From Elmis aenea (Eukaryota; Arthropoda; Insecta; Coleoptera; Elmidae): a stretch of 64,000 bases of DNA. A program made the position numbers and the translations under genes. Positions 12,801 to 23,036 of the stretch are shown one piece after another (the stretch's first letter is position 1; the number at the start of each line of letters is the position of its first letter). The notes under the pieces are model-generated. The model saw nothing but the letters and a program-made list of their open reading frames with translations, had not been told where the DNA came from and did not search any database. The stretch spans positions 44,911,924-44,975,923 of the forward strand of contig OX393581.1 of the NCBI GenBank assembly GCA_947652605.1, given 5' to 3'.

Positions 12801-13800
12801 TATGTTTTACAAGACATTTAATAAATTTACACAAAAAATGAATAGCTAATTCACTGAAAAAATTATTTGATTTAAAGCAACAATCCAAAAGCACTATATA
12901 TTTTAAGGAAATTTTAAAAAAATATTTTAAAATTCAAAAAAGAGGATTGTCGTAATAAAAATTTTTAGAAAACTGTATTTTTCAAAATTATGAATGACGA
13001 AAATTTAAAAAATGTATTAGTGTAAAAATTGTATAAAGTTCAGTCGATCTTTCTTCACCAGCGCCCAGTAGAGATTTTTATTTTTAACTAATAATGTGTA
13101 ACAATAAATTGCTCATTATTTATCCAAATTGTCGAGTTTTAGCGTTAAAATTCGAAAATGTTCACAGTTTTACTCCCTCTTTTGTTTCTAAGAATTGATA
13201 TACATATCTTGTATCTTAAACATAGACTATAGGCCGTATGGAATATCTTAGTGTATACAATTCGTTGTAATAGTTTTTAGATCGTTACTTTGAAATCTGT
13301 GAACATTTTGAACAAACTGCATCATATCACTATGTAAAATTAATGTTCCAACACGTAAAATTTTAGTCAAATAGTATGGGGTGTCACGAGAACTTGATCC
13401 AAAGAAGCATGTTATTAAAAGGAAATATCTGCCCTTTGTAATAAAATTTGTGCAACATGTTTTAACGATAAATCCAATAGATATAGACTATGATATGTAG
13501 GCATGTGTGTGTGTGTAGTATGTGTTTTAGAAATGCAGTTGAAAAATGATTGCGTTTGGCAAGGTCATACCCCAACTATATTATAGAATATTGGGGTTAC
13601 AAGAACGTGACAACGATGGTAGCCCTAATTTCATACTTTGTATTTATATCCTAACATTACTAGTGAAAAACCCTTATCTGGTTGTACGTTAAGACCCTAT
13701 TCTGACGTGTAATATATACCTATGGTGGTCTAGGCAATAATATGTACATTATTTTCATTAAAGAAATGGATTCGTATAATAAATTGTTTTTTTTTTATTA
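9887..13800 (+). other. nub: Presumed nubbin 3' UTR
   Basis: No convincing coding frame follows the nubbin stop for almost 4 kb. Several AATAAA/ATTAAA hexamers occur; the last before the repeat cluster is near 13777 (ATAATAAATTG). The distal part (from 12764) is duplicated at 23037. The true polyadenylation site cannot be read from sequence, so the right limit is an inference. Confidence 0.4.
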
Positions 13801-14405
13801 TTTCACCAGGTATTGATCCTCATCCTATTATTTCAGTCTAACTAAAAGGATACTTAATAAAGAGCGAGAAGGGAACAAAATCGTAAACGAAATTTTTGCA
13901 AGAATTTTTGCAAGAACCAAAACGGAATTTTTATTCAAGTCCAAAATTGAATACTAAATAAATAATTTCTGTTACCGGTGTTAACCGATTTTATCACGTT
14001 TTTATTTGCAATTTGTTTGAGTGAAAGTTTAGGGAATTATCCATTGCAATTAATACTTTTGCCTTTTTTATTGATTATATTATTATTAGATTCAGGGATG
14101 CGAGACGTCCCGCAATGCGCGGGACAATCCCGCACAAACATTTAAATGTCCCACACTCCCACAGATAAAATATTAACAGATTTTGATTGTAAAATAATAA
14201 AATAATGCCATAGTGATGGTTGCTGTTATGAAATGTAAATGTATTTCTTTCCTAGTAGGTATGTATGAATTTCGGCCATTGGCGGGTCAGTTGCACGCTA
14301 ATCGTCGCGGGACGTTAAGATGTCGGGGCTCGGGGAATCCTTGAGCCGCTCCTGGATTTTTAGACGTAAGCGTCTGCGTAAATCGTCATATGACCCACTG
14401 TCCAC

Positions 14406-15254
14406 TAGGGTTTCTTTCCCGGGATCCCGGGTTCCCGGGATCCCGGTCCATTTTAAGCTATTTTATATTTCCCGGGAAATGCTTTTTGTCCCGGGAATTC
14501 CCGGGATTTTAAAAAAGTGTTATTTTCGCTTATTTTGTGCTAAGATCTTTGTAATACTATCATAACTTATCAGAATTTTATACTTAAAATATCTTTACTA
14601 ACAGTAAATTATGGAAAAACTTTATTTTTATTTCAAAATAATTTTTCTCTTTTAGTATGGCGCAAAGAAGCCCGGTCTACATGACAAAGTTAATATCTTC
14701 AAAATACTTTTACAGTTTTATTTTTGTGTACCCTGATAATTCAAAGCAAAATAGCTTATAAATGAAATTCTATTGATTGTAACGATGTTTCTTTGGTGCT
14801 AGATGCTCTTAAGACAATTTCACCTACGTCAATAGAGACTGAGAGAGCATTTTATGCAGAAGGAACTTTTCTTATAAATTAAGAAAAATACTAATTGACT
14901 GAAGCACAGATCACCTTTGTTTTCTTAAATCACATTACAAAAATTCATTGTAAAAATTATATTATTGTATTCATAAATATGAAATTGCAATATAAAGGGT
15001 ATAATTCCCAAATGTATGATTCTCTCACCAATATTATTGAATTATTTATAATAATCATGGAGCAAAATGTATTACATATATGACTTGGAGTTGTTTTTAA
15101 GTAATAAACCGTTCCCTTAATTTTTTGGGTTATTTATTTAAAAATATATTGACATAATTTATTACATCCCGGGATCCCGGGAAATCCCGGGACAAAGGCC
15201 GATTTCTTCCCGGAATCCCGGGACAAGCAAAATGGTCAAATATGAGAAACCCTA
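14406..15254 (+). mobile_element. hAT element present only in unit A
   Basis: An 849-bp insertion with inverted ends TAGGGTTTCT and AGAAACCCTA, flanked by a perfect 8-bp duplication CTGTCCAC (14398-14405 and 15255-15262). Unit B has a single CTGTCCAC at 24655-24662, the intact empty site. Subterminal regions hold repeated CCCGGGATCCCGGG palindromes. Bases about 14804-14948 read ISPTSIETERAFYAEGTF, two stops, then LTEAQITFVFLNH, resembling the C-terminal dimerisation region of hAT transposases. It is a dead or non-autonomous element. It probably inserted after the duplication. Confidence 0.88.
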
Positions 15255-15361
15255 CTGTCCACTCAGTGTGCAAAGGTTCAAACTGTGCGCGCCAAAGCTT
15301 ACGCCATGAGGAATTGACAACCAATTTCCAACCCCCGTAAAAAGCAAATTAAAATACGCAC

Positions 15362-15623
15362 CAGTAGCGTAGGCAGGAGGGGGTCAGGGGAGTTAGAACC
15401 CACCCATTGGTTCGCAAAAAGTCGTTATAGATCGGGAGACCTGTAAATTTTGTGCTAAAAATAAAGGTCTTTGTTTCTTTTTGCCATTTATTAACCCCCG
15501 CCCCATGATGAAACCATCAAACATGCTGCAAGAAGAGAGTAGTAACCTAAAAAAACAGGGCCTTAGCTGTTTTTTGCGTTTCTTAACCCCCCCCCCCATG
15601 GAACCATCCTGCCTACGCCACTG
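15362..15623. mobile_element. hAT MITE, CAGTGGCGTAGGCAGG family, unit A
   Basis: Ends CAGTAGCGTAGGCAGG and CCTGCCTACGCCACTG, with perfect 8-bp flanking duplication ATACGCAC (15354-15361 and 15624-15631). Related copies lie at 24762 and 32856, with partial copies near 37780 and 54420. Poly-C/G tracts near both ends. Non-coding. Confidence 0.88.
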
Positions 15624-15726
15624 ATACGCACACATACAACGCGTGGAGGCCGAGTTATTTATAAAACAGAATTTCTGAATGAATTGTTCGGAATTCTAAT
15701 CAAAACAAAAAAAACTTGGTTTAGTC

Positions 15727-17281
15727 CAGGGCTTCAAACCGTAATTTTTTTCGTTTCGTTTTTCGTTCCGGTTCAATTAAAAAAATATATATCGCTTCGG
15801 TTCCAGTTTTCGTTCCGGCAAAAATAACTGTTTTTCTCGGTTTTCGGTTTTCGGTTCAGCTCCGAGTGATTACTTTTTTTTTTAATGTTTTTATTTGGTA
15901 TAATAAGGTATAATAATTGGAAATAGAAGTATATAACTACGGTGACCATTATTTCTAGACAAAAATACAGTACAAAAGGTGGATTACGTTTTTTTTTTGC
16001 TTTCAAGATGTTTTTTTAAGAAGACCGGAACAAAAAATTTGTTTTAGGAAGAACGGAACAAATTTTGATTGGTGGACGGTCTATTTTTACTAACGCAAGA
16101 TATGGTTTATATTTGTTATTAAGGAATGAGAAAATTCATGACTTTATCATTGAATTTAGTAAATATAATGGTTAAACTGTTATAAATTAGTTGCTCTCGA
16201 ATTATTTTAGTTCATTGGTATTAAAACAACAGAAAACGGTTTAAAACTTCTTACACATGTTAGTTATAGCTTAAATAATCATTATTAGCTCTCAAATTAT
16301 CTAAATAACGAAATTTTCCATGTAAACATTAAGAAATCCTCAAATGCTTTACATAAATCGCTACACTCTGCGACCTCTATGGTATAAACATCAAACTAAC
16401 AACACTAAGTCGCACAAACGACCAGCTTAGTTTTCAACGATTCAAGAACCAGATTTTAAGATAAAGTCCCATATGCGCAATGTAAACGCGCATGTTAATT
16501 TTTGTTGGCTGTTGGGCATCAACTATACTGGACGTGTGGCTATCAAATGAAAACAATATGGCCGCCCTTAAATGTCACCTATAATGCAGTTTTGTTTGGA
16601 TTTTTTACTGTAAAAACGTTAAATGAGCATGAATTGTTACTGGATTGAAGTGAGGTATGCAGCAGATATGCAGCTACATTGTGTAGACAAAAAAATTACC
16701 ATATATTGAGGTTAATTAGTTATAAGATGACTTTTTATGAGGTTAGTTCATAAAAGGCTATTAAACATAGTTATTACTTAAGTGGAATATGTAGCAGAGA
16801 TTCGCCTTTATGATTGCTGACTGACATTCACCAAAATTTGCAAGTAATTGTTTTAAAATGAGTTTTTAAAACATCAGTGAGGTTAACTAATTTCAAAGCT
16901 AAAGTAATGATTAAACATGGCACTCAATACGATATACACAGATGTATTACACTTGTTTTTACCCCTAGATTGTTTACAATCTGTCCTGGATGGACAATAA
17001 GTAAACCCTATACATAGATAACCATATATTTACATAACACGTTGGCAATTATTGCCCAATAGCTCTTGCCCTATACCCTATACACAGTATACAATATAAA
17101 TATAACATATGATAATAATATAATTTATTAAGCGAAACAAATATAAACAAAACGCGCGAGTTTGTTGAACATGTACCGAACCGTTATAAACCGATTTTTT
17201 TTTCGGTTCAGTTCCGGTTTTCGTTCCGACAAAAATAACGGTATTTTCCGGTTTTCGGTTCAGTTCCGGTTCGAAGCCCTG
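15727..17281. mobile_element. Non-autonomous hAT element, unit A
   Basis: 1555 bp with inverted ends CAGGGCTTCAAACCG and CGGTTCGAAGCCCTG and perfect 8-bp duplication GTTTAGTC (15719-15726 and 17282-17289). Subterminal zones are rich in TTCGGTTC/CGGTTTT repeats. No transposase frame is present. Confidence 0.9.
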
Positions 17282-17723
17282 GTTTAGTCATTCTTAATGA
17301 AGTGAAATCAAATGAGAAATAGTGAATAATTTTTAGGATAAATAAAAATAGTATCTATAAATAAATTTAATTCAACTATTTTTGTTGTTTTCTTTATTAG
17401 ATGCATTTTTAAATGGCCAAAATGAATTTTAGAAATTAAAATTGATATGTCAAAATCGTTAATTATGAACAAAATTTCTTGGGAAAGATCACCTTAATTT
17501 TTTAAATTTTTGTCCTGCGAGACCTAATTTGAAATCTGGCAACCCTGGCGGACACCCAAAGATTGTTAAGAAACAGAAACAAGAATATAAATGGACTTTA
17601 AAATTCATCAAAATATTTTACTTCTATCACCGAATTACCAGAAGTACAAATTTACCAAGCCAAGATTTTATTTAAAGGCGATCTTTGTTAACTTACATAT
17701 TACTAGACTATGACTCCTGTGCA

Positions 17724-18306
17724 CAGAGCCGGCTGGGAGTTTTGCGGGGCCTTGAGAAATAATGCACGAACATAGTTTTTTAAATTATTTAATCAAATAT
17801 TTATTTCCTTAATATCATAAAGCATACATTTTTTGTATTTCTAGCTATATTATTAATTTCATAAACACATAAAATACATATTTTTGTATTTCTTGGTATT
17901 ACCGCAAACTTTTTTTATAACGAATTGCTTGATCACATCATCAAAATTCATTTTTTTTTGCTACTTCCTGCTCTATTGACAGCATATCGACTCACTCTAA
18001 CTAAATAATTTTTATTTAATCAATTTTAATTTAGAAATATCATACCTTCACTAGGGGCGCCAGGGCCCCTTGCAACGACCCTGAGTCAGACATGAGACAT
18101 CTCTATTCTATGGTCAGACACAGCACAGATTATAAACAGTTGTGTAGCCGTTTGTTTTTTGCGGGGTTTATTTTTTAACCCCTAATGATTGTTGCATATA
18201 CTCACTCTGCACTGTGTTTATAATACGTGCCAATAATTGTTACAACTATGAAGGTGCCTTTATGCGCAAGACCTCGGGAAAAATCCCGACATCTGAGCCG
18301 GTCCTG
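17724..18306. mobile_element. hAT MITE, unit A
   Basis: Ends CAGAGCCGGCTG and TGAGCCGGTCCTG, with perfect 8-bp duplication CCTGTGCA (17716-17723 and 18307-18314). The inverted third zinc-finger copy keeps an unfilled site, TGCACAGG at 51807-51814, in homologous flanking sequence. The insertion therefore came after that copy split off and before the tandem duplication. Confidence 0.85.
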
Positions 18307-18314
18307 CCTGTGCA

Positions 18315-18758
18315 TTATCATGAAATTGTGCAGATTTATTGTGACCAAACATAATGATGGACCAGGGTAACATTGCAATCACACAAGTGGTATTAAACGA
18401 ACAGTTAAAAGTTGACTGACTTCGCATAATTAAAAATTATTTTTTATCCTAATTACACTGATTCAGCAATTATTGCTCTGTGAAGTTTTAACAGAAAACG
18501 CATGATGCTCAATGACCTTAGCAGAATTTGTTTTATGTGCATTTACAACACAGGATTTGCGAATATTGTTTGCAGTCTGAAACATATTTCTGTAAACGGA
18601 GGTTAATAGACAATATGACCTTTTCAGTGGCTGAAACATTTTTCATAAATGTCAACTTTGTATGGTTTTTCACCTGTGTGTGCTCATATAAACTCTGAAA
18701 GCGGTTGTGTAAATAAAACATTTCTCACAAATGTCACATTTCTAATGTTTTTCACCAG
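18315..18758 (-). pseudogene. Zinc-finger 3' relic beyond the Jockey insertion, unit A
   Basis: Read on the minus strand, this continues the finger array (MRTHTGEK, then a stop, then CDICEKCF) with in-frame stops and ends in sequence homologous to 51230-51860 downstream of the third copy. It is the severed 3' end of the unit A gene plus its old 3' UTR. Confidence 0.6.
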
Positions 18759-18771
18759 TGTGGGTCCTCAT

Positions 18772-19288
18772 TTTTTTTGCAATCTGCTTACCATGAAGCA
18801 ATAGGCAAATTTGTTGACAATGTAGACATGAGAAGATTTACTGTTCAGTGACAGCAACGTAATAAATTTTACTTAACTAACTTATTACTACCTTAAATAG
18901 TTAAGAGCTAGTTACTAGTTAAAAGTCACTTAAATTACTAGAATTAGGTAAATCTAAAATTTAAATCCAATGGTTTAAAACGTTTTAACCGACGCACTTC
19001 ACTACCATTGTCTAGCAGATTTAAAGCACTTAAATTATGATGCACTTCCAAACAGCGTTGGTATTTTTTACTATTGTTTGTAATTTCTTTACGCACTGTA
19101 TTTATATTAAAGCCACTATGAATGAGTTTGTTCGATACATACCACGGAGCTTTGGCTATAATACGTAGCGTTTTTGACTGAAACCTTTGCAGTATTTCAA
19201 TATTTGAAGAACTTGTTGATCCCCAAAGCTGAATTCCGTACGTCCAGATGGGCTTAAGTATAGTTTTAAACACCAGAAGCTTGTTTTT
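18772..19288 (-). mobile_element. 5'-truncated Jockey-like non-LTR retrotransposon, unit A
   Basis: Minus-strand frame 18944-19273 (109 codons) carries the C-terminal end of a Jockey-type reverse transcriptase ORF, with TILKPIWTYGIQLWG and NIEILQRFQSKTLRII as diagnostic stretches. A T-run at 18772-18778 on the plus strand is its poly(A) tail. A 13-bp direct duplication (TGTGGGTCCTCAT, 18759-18771 and 19289-19301) flanks it. It landed in the MRTHTGEK linker of a zinc finger. The third copy has this site uninterrupted at 51216-51228. Confidence 0.88.
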
Positions 19289-19619
19289 TGTGGGTCCTCA
19301 TGTGAACAAAAAGTTGGCTCCTGCTGTGATAACCTTTCTTACAAATGGCACACTTAAATGGTTTTTCGCCAATATGTATCTTAATATGTTGAGTGAGATT
19401 GCTTCTTTGACTAAATAATTTCTCACAAATGTCACATTTATAAGACTTTTCACCCACGTGTGTCCTCATGTGAACACTGAAAATCTGTCTGTGACTGAAA
19501 CATGTTTGACAAAGATCACATTTATAAGGTATTACACCACTGTGGCTCCTTATGTGAACAAATAATTGGCTCCTGCTGAGATAACATTTCTCACACGTCA
19601 CAATAAAATAGTTTTTCAC
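19289..19619 (-). pseudogene. Frameshifted C-terminal fingers of zinc-finger gene A
   Basis: About four C2H2 fingers ([55 protein letters not shown]) lie in a different frame from the main array. The break is a one-base loss at about 19598-19604, where the finger start TGT-GAC-GT(T)-TGT has become TGTGACGTGTGA. The frame then runs into the Jockey sequence and ends HKKQASGV. These fingers are lost to gene A unless there is a sequence error. Confidence 0.7.
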
Positions 19620-21993
19620 CAGTATGTTTCCTCATATGAACATTGAGATAGCTTCTGCAACTGAAAGATTTTTTACAAATGTCACATTTAGGTTTTTCGC
19701 CAGTGTGTGTCTTCATATGAACAATGAGATAGCTTCTGGAACTGAAAGAATTCTCACAAATTTCACATTTATAAGATTTTTCACCCTTGTGTGTCCTAAT
19801 ATGAACAATGAGATAGCTTCTGGAACTGAAAGACTTCTCACAAATTTCACATTTATAAGGTTTTTCGCCTGTGTGTGTCTTCATATGTCGAGGGAGATGG
19901 TTTCTGCGACTGAAACATTTCTCACAAATGTCACATTTATAAGGTTTTTCACCAGTGTGTGTCCTCATATGTTCAATGAGATCGTTTCTGCGAGTGAAAC
20001 GTTTCTCACAAATGTCACATTTATAAAATTTTTCACCAGTGTGTGTCTTCATATGTCCAGTGAAAATGCTTCTTTGATTAAAACATTTCTCACAAATCTC
20101 ACATTTATAAGGTTTTTCACCAGTGTGTGTCCTCATATGAAAAACAAGATGACTTCTTTGATTAAAACATTTCTCACAAATGTCACATTTAAAAGGTTTT
20201 TCACCCGTGTGTGTCCTCATATGAATAACGAGATTACTTCTTTGACGAAATAGATTCTCACAAATGTCACATTTAAAAGGTTTTTCACCAGTGTGTGTCC
20301 TCATATGAACATCGAGATAGCTTCTGCAACTGAAAGATTTTTTACAAATGTCACATTTAAAAGGTTTTTCACGCGTGTGTGTCCTCATATGAACAATGAG
20401 ATGACTTCTTTGACTAAATAAATTCCCACAAATGTCACATTTATACGGTTTTTTACCCGTGTGTGTCCTCATATGAACATCGAGATAGCTTCTGGAACTG
20501 AAATATTTTTTACAAATGTCACATTTAGGTTTTGCACCAGTGTGTGTCTTCACATGTTGAGTGAAATAGTTTTTGTGATTGAAACATTTCTCACAAATGT
20601 CACATTTATAAGGTTTTTCACCCGTGTGTGTCCTCATATGAACATCGAGATAGCTTGTGCTACTGAAAGATTTTTTACAAATGTCACATTTAGGTTTTGC
20701 ACCAGTGTGTGTCTTCACATGTTGAGTGAAATTGTTTTTGTGATTGAAACATTTCTCACAAATGTCACATTTATAAGGTTTTTCACCCGTGTGTATCCTC
20801 ATATGGACATAGAGATAGCTTCTGCAACTGAAAGATTTTTTACAAATGTCACATTTAGGTTTTTCGCCCGTGTGTGTCTTCATATGTGTAGTGAGACGGT
20901 TTCTGCCACTGAAACATTTTTCACAAATGTCACATTTATAAGGTTTTTCACCCGTGTGTGTCCTCATATGAACATCGAGATAGCTTCTGCAACTGAAAGA
21001 TTTTTTACAAATGTCACATTTAGGTTTTGCACCAGTGTGTGTCTTCACATGTTGAGTGAAATTGTTTTTGTAATTGAAACATTTCTCACAAATGTCACAT
21101 TTATAAGGTTTTTCACCCGTGTGTGTCCTCATATGGACATCGAGATAGCTTCTGCATCTGAAAGATTTTTTACAAATGTCACATTTAGGTTTTTCGCCCG
21201 TGTGTGTCTTCATATGTGTAGTGAGACGGTTTCTGCCACTGAAACATTTTTCACAAACGTCACATTTATAAAGTTTTTTAACAGTGTGCTTCTTCATATG
21301 ATCATATAACCTATCTTGGTGATCGGAACATTTCTTACAAATTTCACATTTTAGTAATGTATGCTTGGTGTTACATTTCACAGCTGTTGAATTACTTTTC
21401 TTGGTAAAACCCTCTTTGCGCAACTTAATTTTGTCTACTTCATTATATTCCTTGGACTCTTTATAATTTATACAGATTTGATCTAAACGAACGTAGCAAT
21501 TTTTGAGTTTGTACTTGCTTTGCAGCTTGTTCAGATAATTCATTTCATGCAAATATTGGTTTTTTGAAATAAAGTTATTTTCATTTGTAAGCAAATTTTC
21601 TTGTAGGTTAGGCTTATCACAGTTTTGTATTTTACTGTTTAATACAACTGGAAAAATATCATTGACATCATTTAAACATAATATATCGTCATCTTGCAAG
21701 TATGCTAATTTTTCCAATCCCGTGACTTTCTTCTCACGTAACATATTTACGTTATTAACATTACAACTTTTACGGTTTTGTGTATGTTCAATTGGTGTGT
21801 CCATCATTTTACATTCATATAAACTACCGTCCATTACGTTTCCATTTTTCCACATCTTTAAATTTTCGTTACAATTAAAATTGGTATTCAGAAATTCTTC
21901 TTCAACTTCAAACAATTTTCCATCTAGTTTCAGATCTTCATTGCTTGCTGACAATCGTAACTCGTATTCTTGTTGCTCTTGCTCCACTTTCAT
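19591..21993 (-). CDS. C2H2 zinc-finger protein A, poly-finger
   Basis: A likely nuclear DNA-binding protein with 21 complete C2H2 fingers (pattern CxxC-x12-HxxxH, TGEKP linkers) after an N-terminal part of about 210 residues that matches copies B and C but no domain I recognise (not a ZAD: the four spaced cysteines are absent). Fingers 3-11 alternate two types (CDICKKSFSCRSYL and CDICEKCFN/SxxN), a two-finger higher-order repeat; the linker before the first type is one residue short (TGEKPKC). The ancestral start used by copy C is followed here by a 2-base deletion and stops, so the first usable in-frame ATG is at 21993 (QQMKVEQ). The frame ends early at a one-base frameshift near 19600. Expression is unknown. 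Confidence 0.75.
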   Translation of the reverse strand: MKVEQEQQEYELRLSASNEDLKLDGKLFEVEEEFLNTNFNCNENLKMWKNGNVMDGSLYECKMMDTPIEHTQNRKSCNVNNVNMLREKKVTGLEKLAYLQDDDILCLNDVNDIFPVVLNSKIQNCDKPNLQENLLTNENNFISKNQYLHEMNYLNKLQSKYKLKNCYVRLDQICINYKESKEYNEVDKIKLRKEGFTKKSNSTAVKCNTKHTLLKCEICKKCSDHQDRLYDHMKKHTVKKLYKCDVCEKCFSGRNRLTTHMKTHTGEKPKCDICKKSFRCRSYLDVHMRTHTGEKPYKCDICEKCFNYKNNFTQHVKTHTGAKPKCDICKKSFSCRSYLDVHMRTHTGEKPYKCDICEKCFSGRNRLTTHMKTHTGEKPKCDICKKSFSCRSYLYVHMRIHTGEKPYKCDICEKCFNHKNNFTQHVKTHTGAKPKCDICKKSFSSTSYLDVHMRTHTGEKPYKCDICEKCFNHKNYFTQHVKTHTGAKPKCDICKKYFSSRSYLDVHMRTHTGKKPYKCDICGNLFSQRSHLIVHMRTHTREKPFKCDICKKSFSCRSYLDVHMRTHTGEKPFKCDICENLFRQRSNLVIHMRTHTGEKPFKCDICEKCFNQRSHLVFHMRTHTGEKPYKCEICEKCFNQRSIFTGHMKTHTGEKFYKCDICEKRFTRRNDLIEHMRTHTGEKPYKCDICEKCFSRRNHLPRHMKTHTGEKPYKCEICEKSFSSRSYLIVHIRTHKGEKSYKCEICENSFSSRSYLIVHMKTHTGEKPKCDICKKSFSCRSYLNVHMRKHTGEKLFYCDV

Positions 21994-22450
21994 TTGTTGG
22001 TTATTTGTTTTATCCACATAAAGTTCATTTTTAGTTACTCTGCTATACTTATTGATCTATTTTACCAGTTATCGACTCCATTTATGAGCAAACTTAGTGA
22101 CTTATTAAGAATTATTAGTTCCGTGTTAGGAACAGGTGCACGTTTTAAGTTAGATTAAATTCACGTTAGGTCATTTCAATAACATGTTTAGTTTAACTAC
22201 CCGAAGCGCTACGAACTACTTACGAAATACTGAATACATTATAATGCATTTAAAAAAAATTATTTCGCTGTGCCTTGTTATTGTTATAAAAACAAAATTT
22301 CGAATTTATGTGTATTTTAGTAATTTTCATAGCACACTTAATAAGTAGAAAGATAGTAATTACAAAATATTTTAACTTAAACAGTAAACAAAAAAGAAAA
22401 CTAATCACTTGTGTAGAAATTAACAAATTTTGTCACATAAACCAAAATTT

Positions 22451-23036
22451 CTAAGGTTTTTCACCAGTGTGGGTCCTCATGTGAACAAAAAGTTGGCTCC
22501 TGCTACAATAACCTTTCTTACAAATGTCACACTTAAATGTTTTTTCACCAGTATATATCCTTATATGAACCTTAAGATAGCTTCTGCAACTAACAAATGT
22601 CTCACAAATGTCACATTTATAAGGTGTTACACCACTGCGGGTCCTCATGTGAACAAATAGTTGCCTCCTGCTGAGATAAAATTTCTCACACGTCACACTT
22701 AAATAGATTTTCACCAGTATGTATCCTCATATGAACATTGAGATAGCTTCTGCGACTGACAAATTTTTCACAAATGTCACATTTATAAGGTTTTTCGCCC
22801 GTGTGTGTCTTCATATGTGTAGTGAGACTGTTTCTGCGACTGAAACTTTTCTCACAAATGTCACATTTATAAGGTTTTTCACCCGTGTGTGTCTTTATAT
22901 GATCAATGAGACCAATTCTTTGACTAAATAAATTCTCACAAATATCACACTTAAAAAGTTTTTTGCCCGTGTGTGTCCTCATTTTATGATCATTGAGATT
23001 GCTTCTGCGACTGAAAGATTTCTCACAAACGTCACA
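22451..23036 (-). pseudogene. Zinc-finger array remnant between duplication units
   Basis: Two overlapping minus-strand frames (22451-22714 and 22686-22982) encode about six fingers, including CDICEKSFSRRNSL and CDICETFVSCRSYL, separated by a frameshift near 22690-22710 (FKCDV then stop). There is no N-terminal part. The remnant stops at the duplication junction near 23037 and sits where unit A gives way to unit B. Confidence 0.75.

Larger units (their letters stand above)
14093..17547. mobile_element. Possible large hAT-like composite, unit A
   Basis: Begins CAGGGATGCGAGACGTCC (CAGGGATGCCAGA in unit B) and ends TCTGGCAACCCTG, an inverted match to CAGGGTTGCCAGA. At least three other elements are nested inside. 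No 8-bp target duplication is visible (flanks ATTAGATT and GCGGACAC), so the two ends may not belong to one insertion. Confidence 0.3.
12764..22450. repeat. Segmental duplication, unit A
   Basis: The sequence from TATTTGTGCGATATTTTAG at 12764 onwards matches the sequence starting at 23037 with the same order of parts: nubbin 3' UTR end, hAT-type elements, Jockey fragment, zinc-finger gene and its upstream region. Matching stops after 22450 (CCAAAAT). Unit A carries one extra element (14406-15254). Nucleotide identity looks very high by eye in the non-finger parts; it was not measured. Confidence 0.9.

Noticed and set aside
18533..18721. 62-codon minus-strand frame, with copy at 27932-28192
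   Set aside because: Out-of-frame read through decayed zinc-finger sequence and old 3' UTR.
19640..21280. CRISPR-like regular repeats at about 84-base spacing
   Set aside because: These are zinc-finger codon repeats in an open frame, not spacers between identical repeats.
20461..21309. Long plus-strand frame (282 codons), with similar ones at 19624-20253 and 28914-29771
   Set aside because: Exact antisense of zinc-finger arrays; the repetitive finger codons keep the opposite strand open. No start context or homology of its own.
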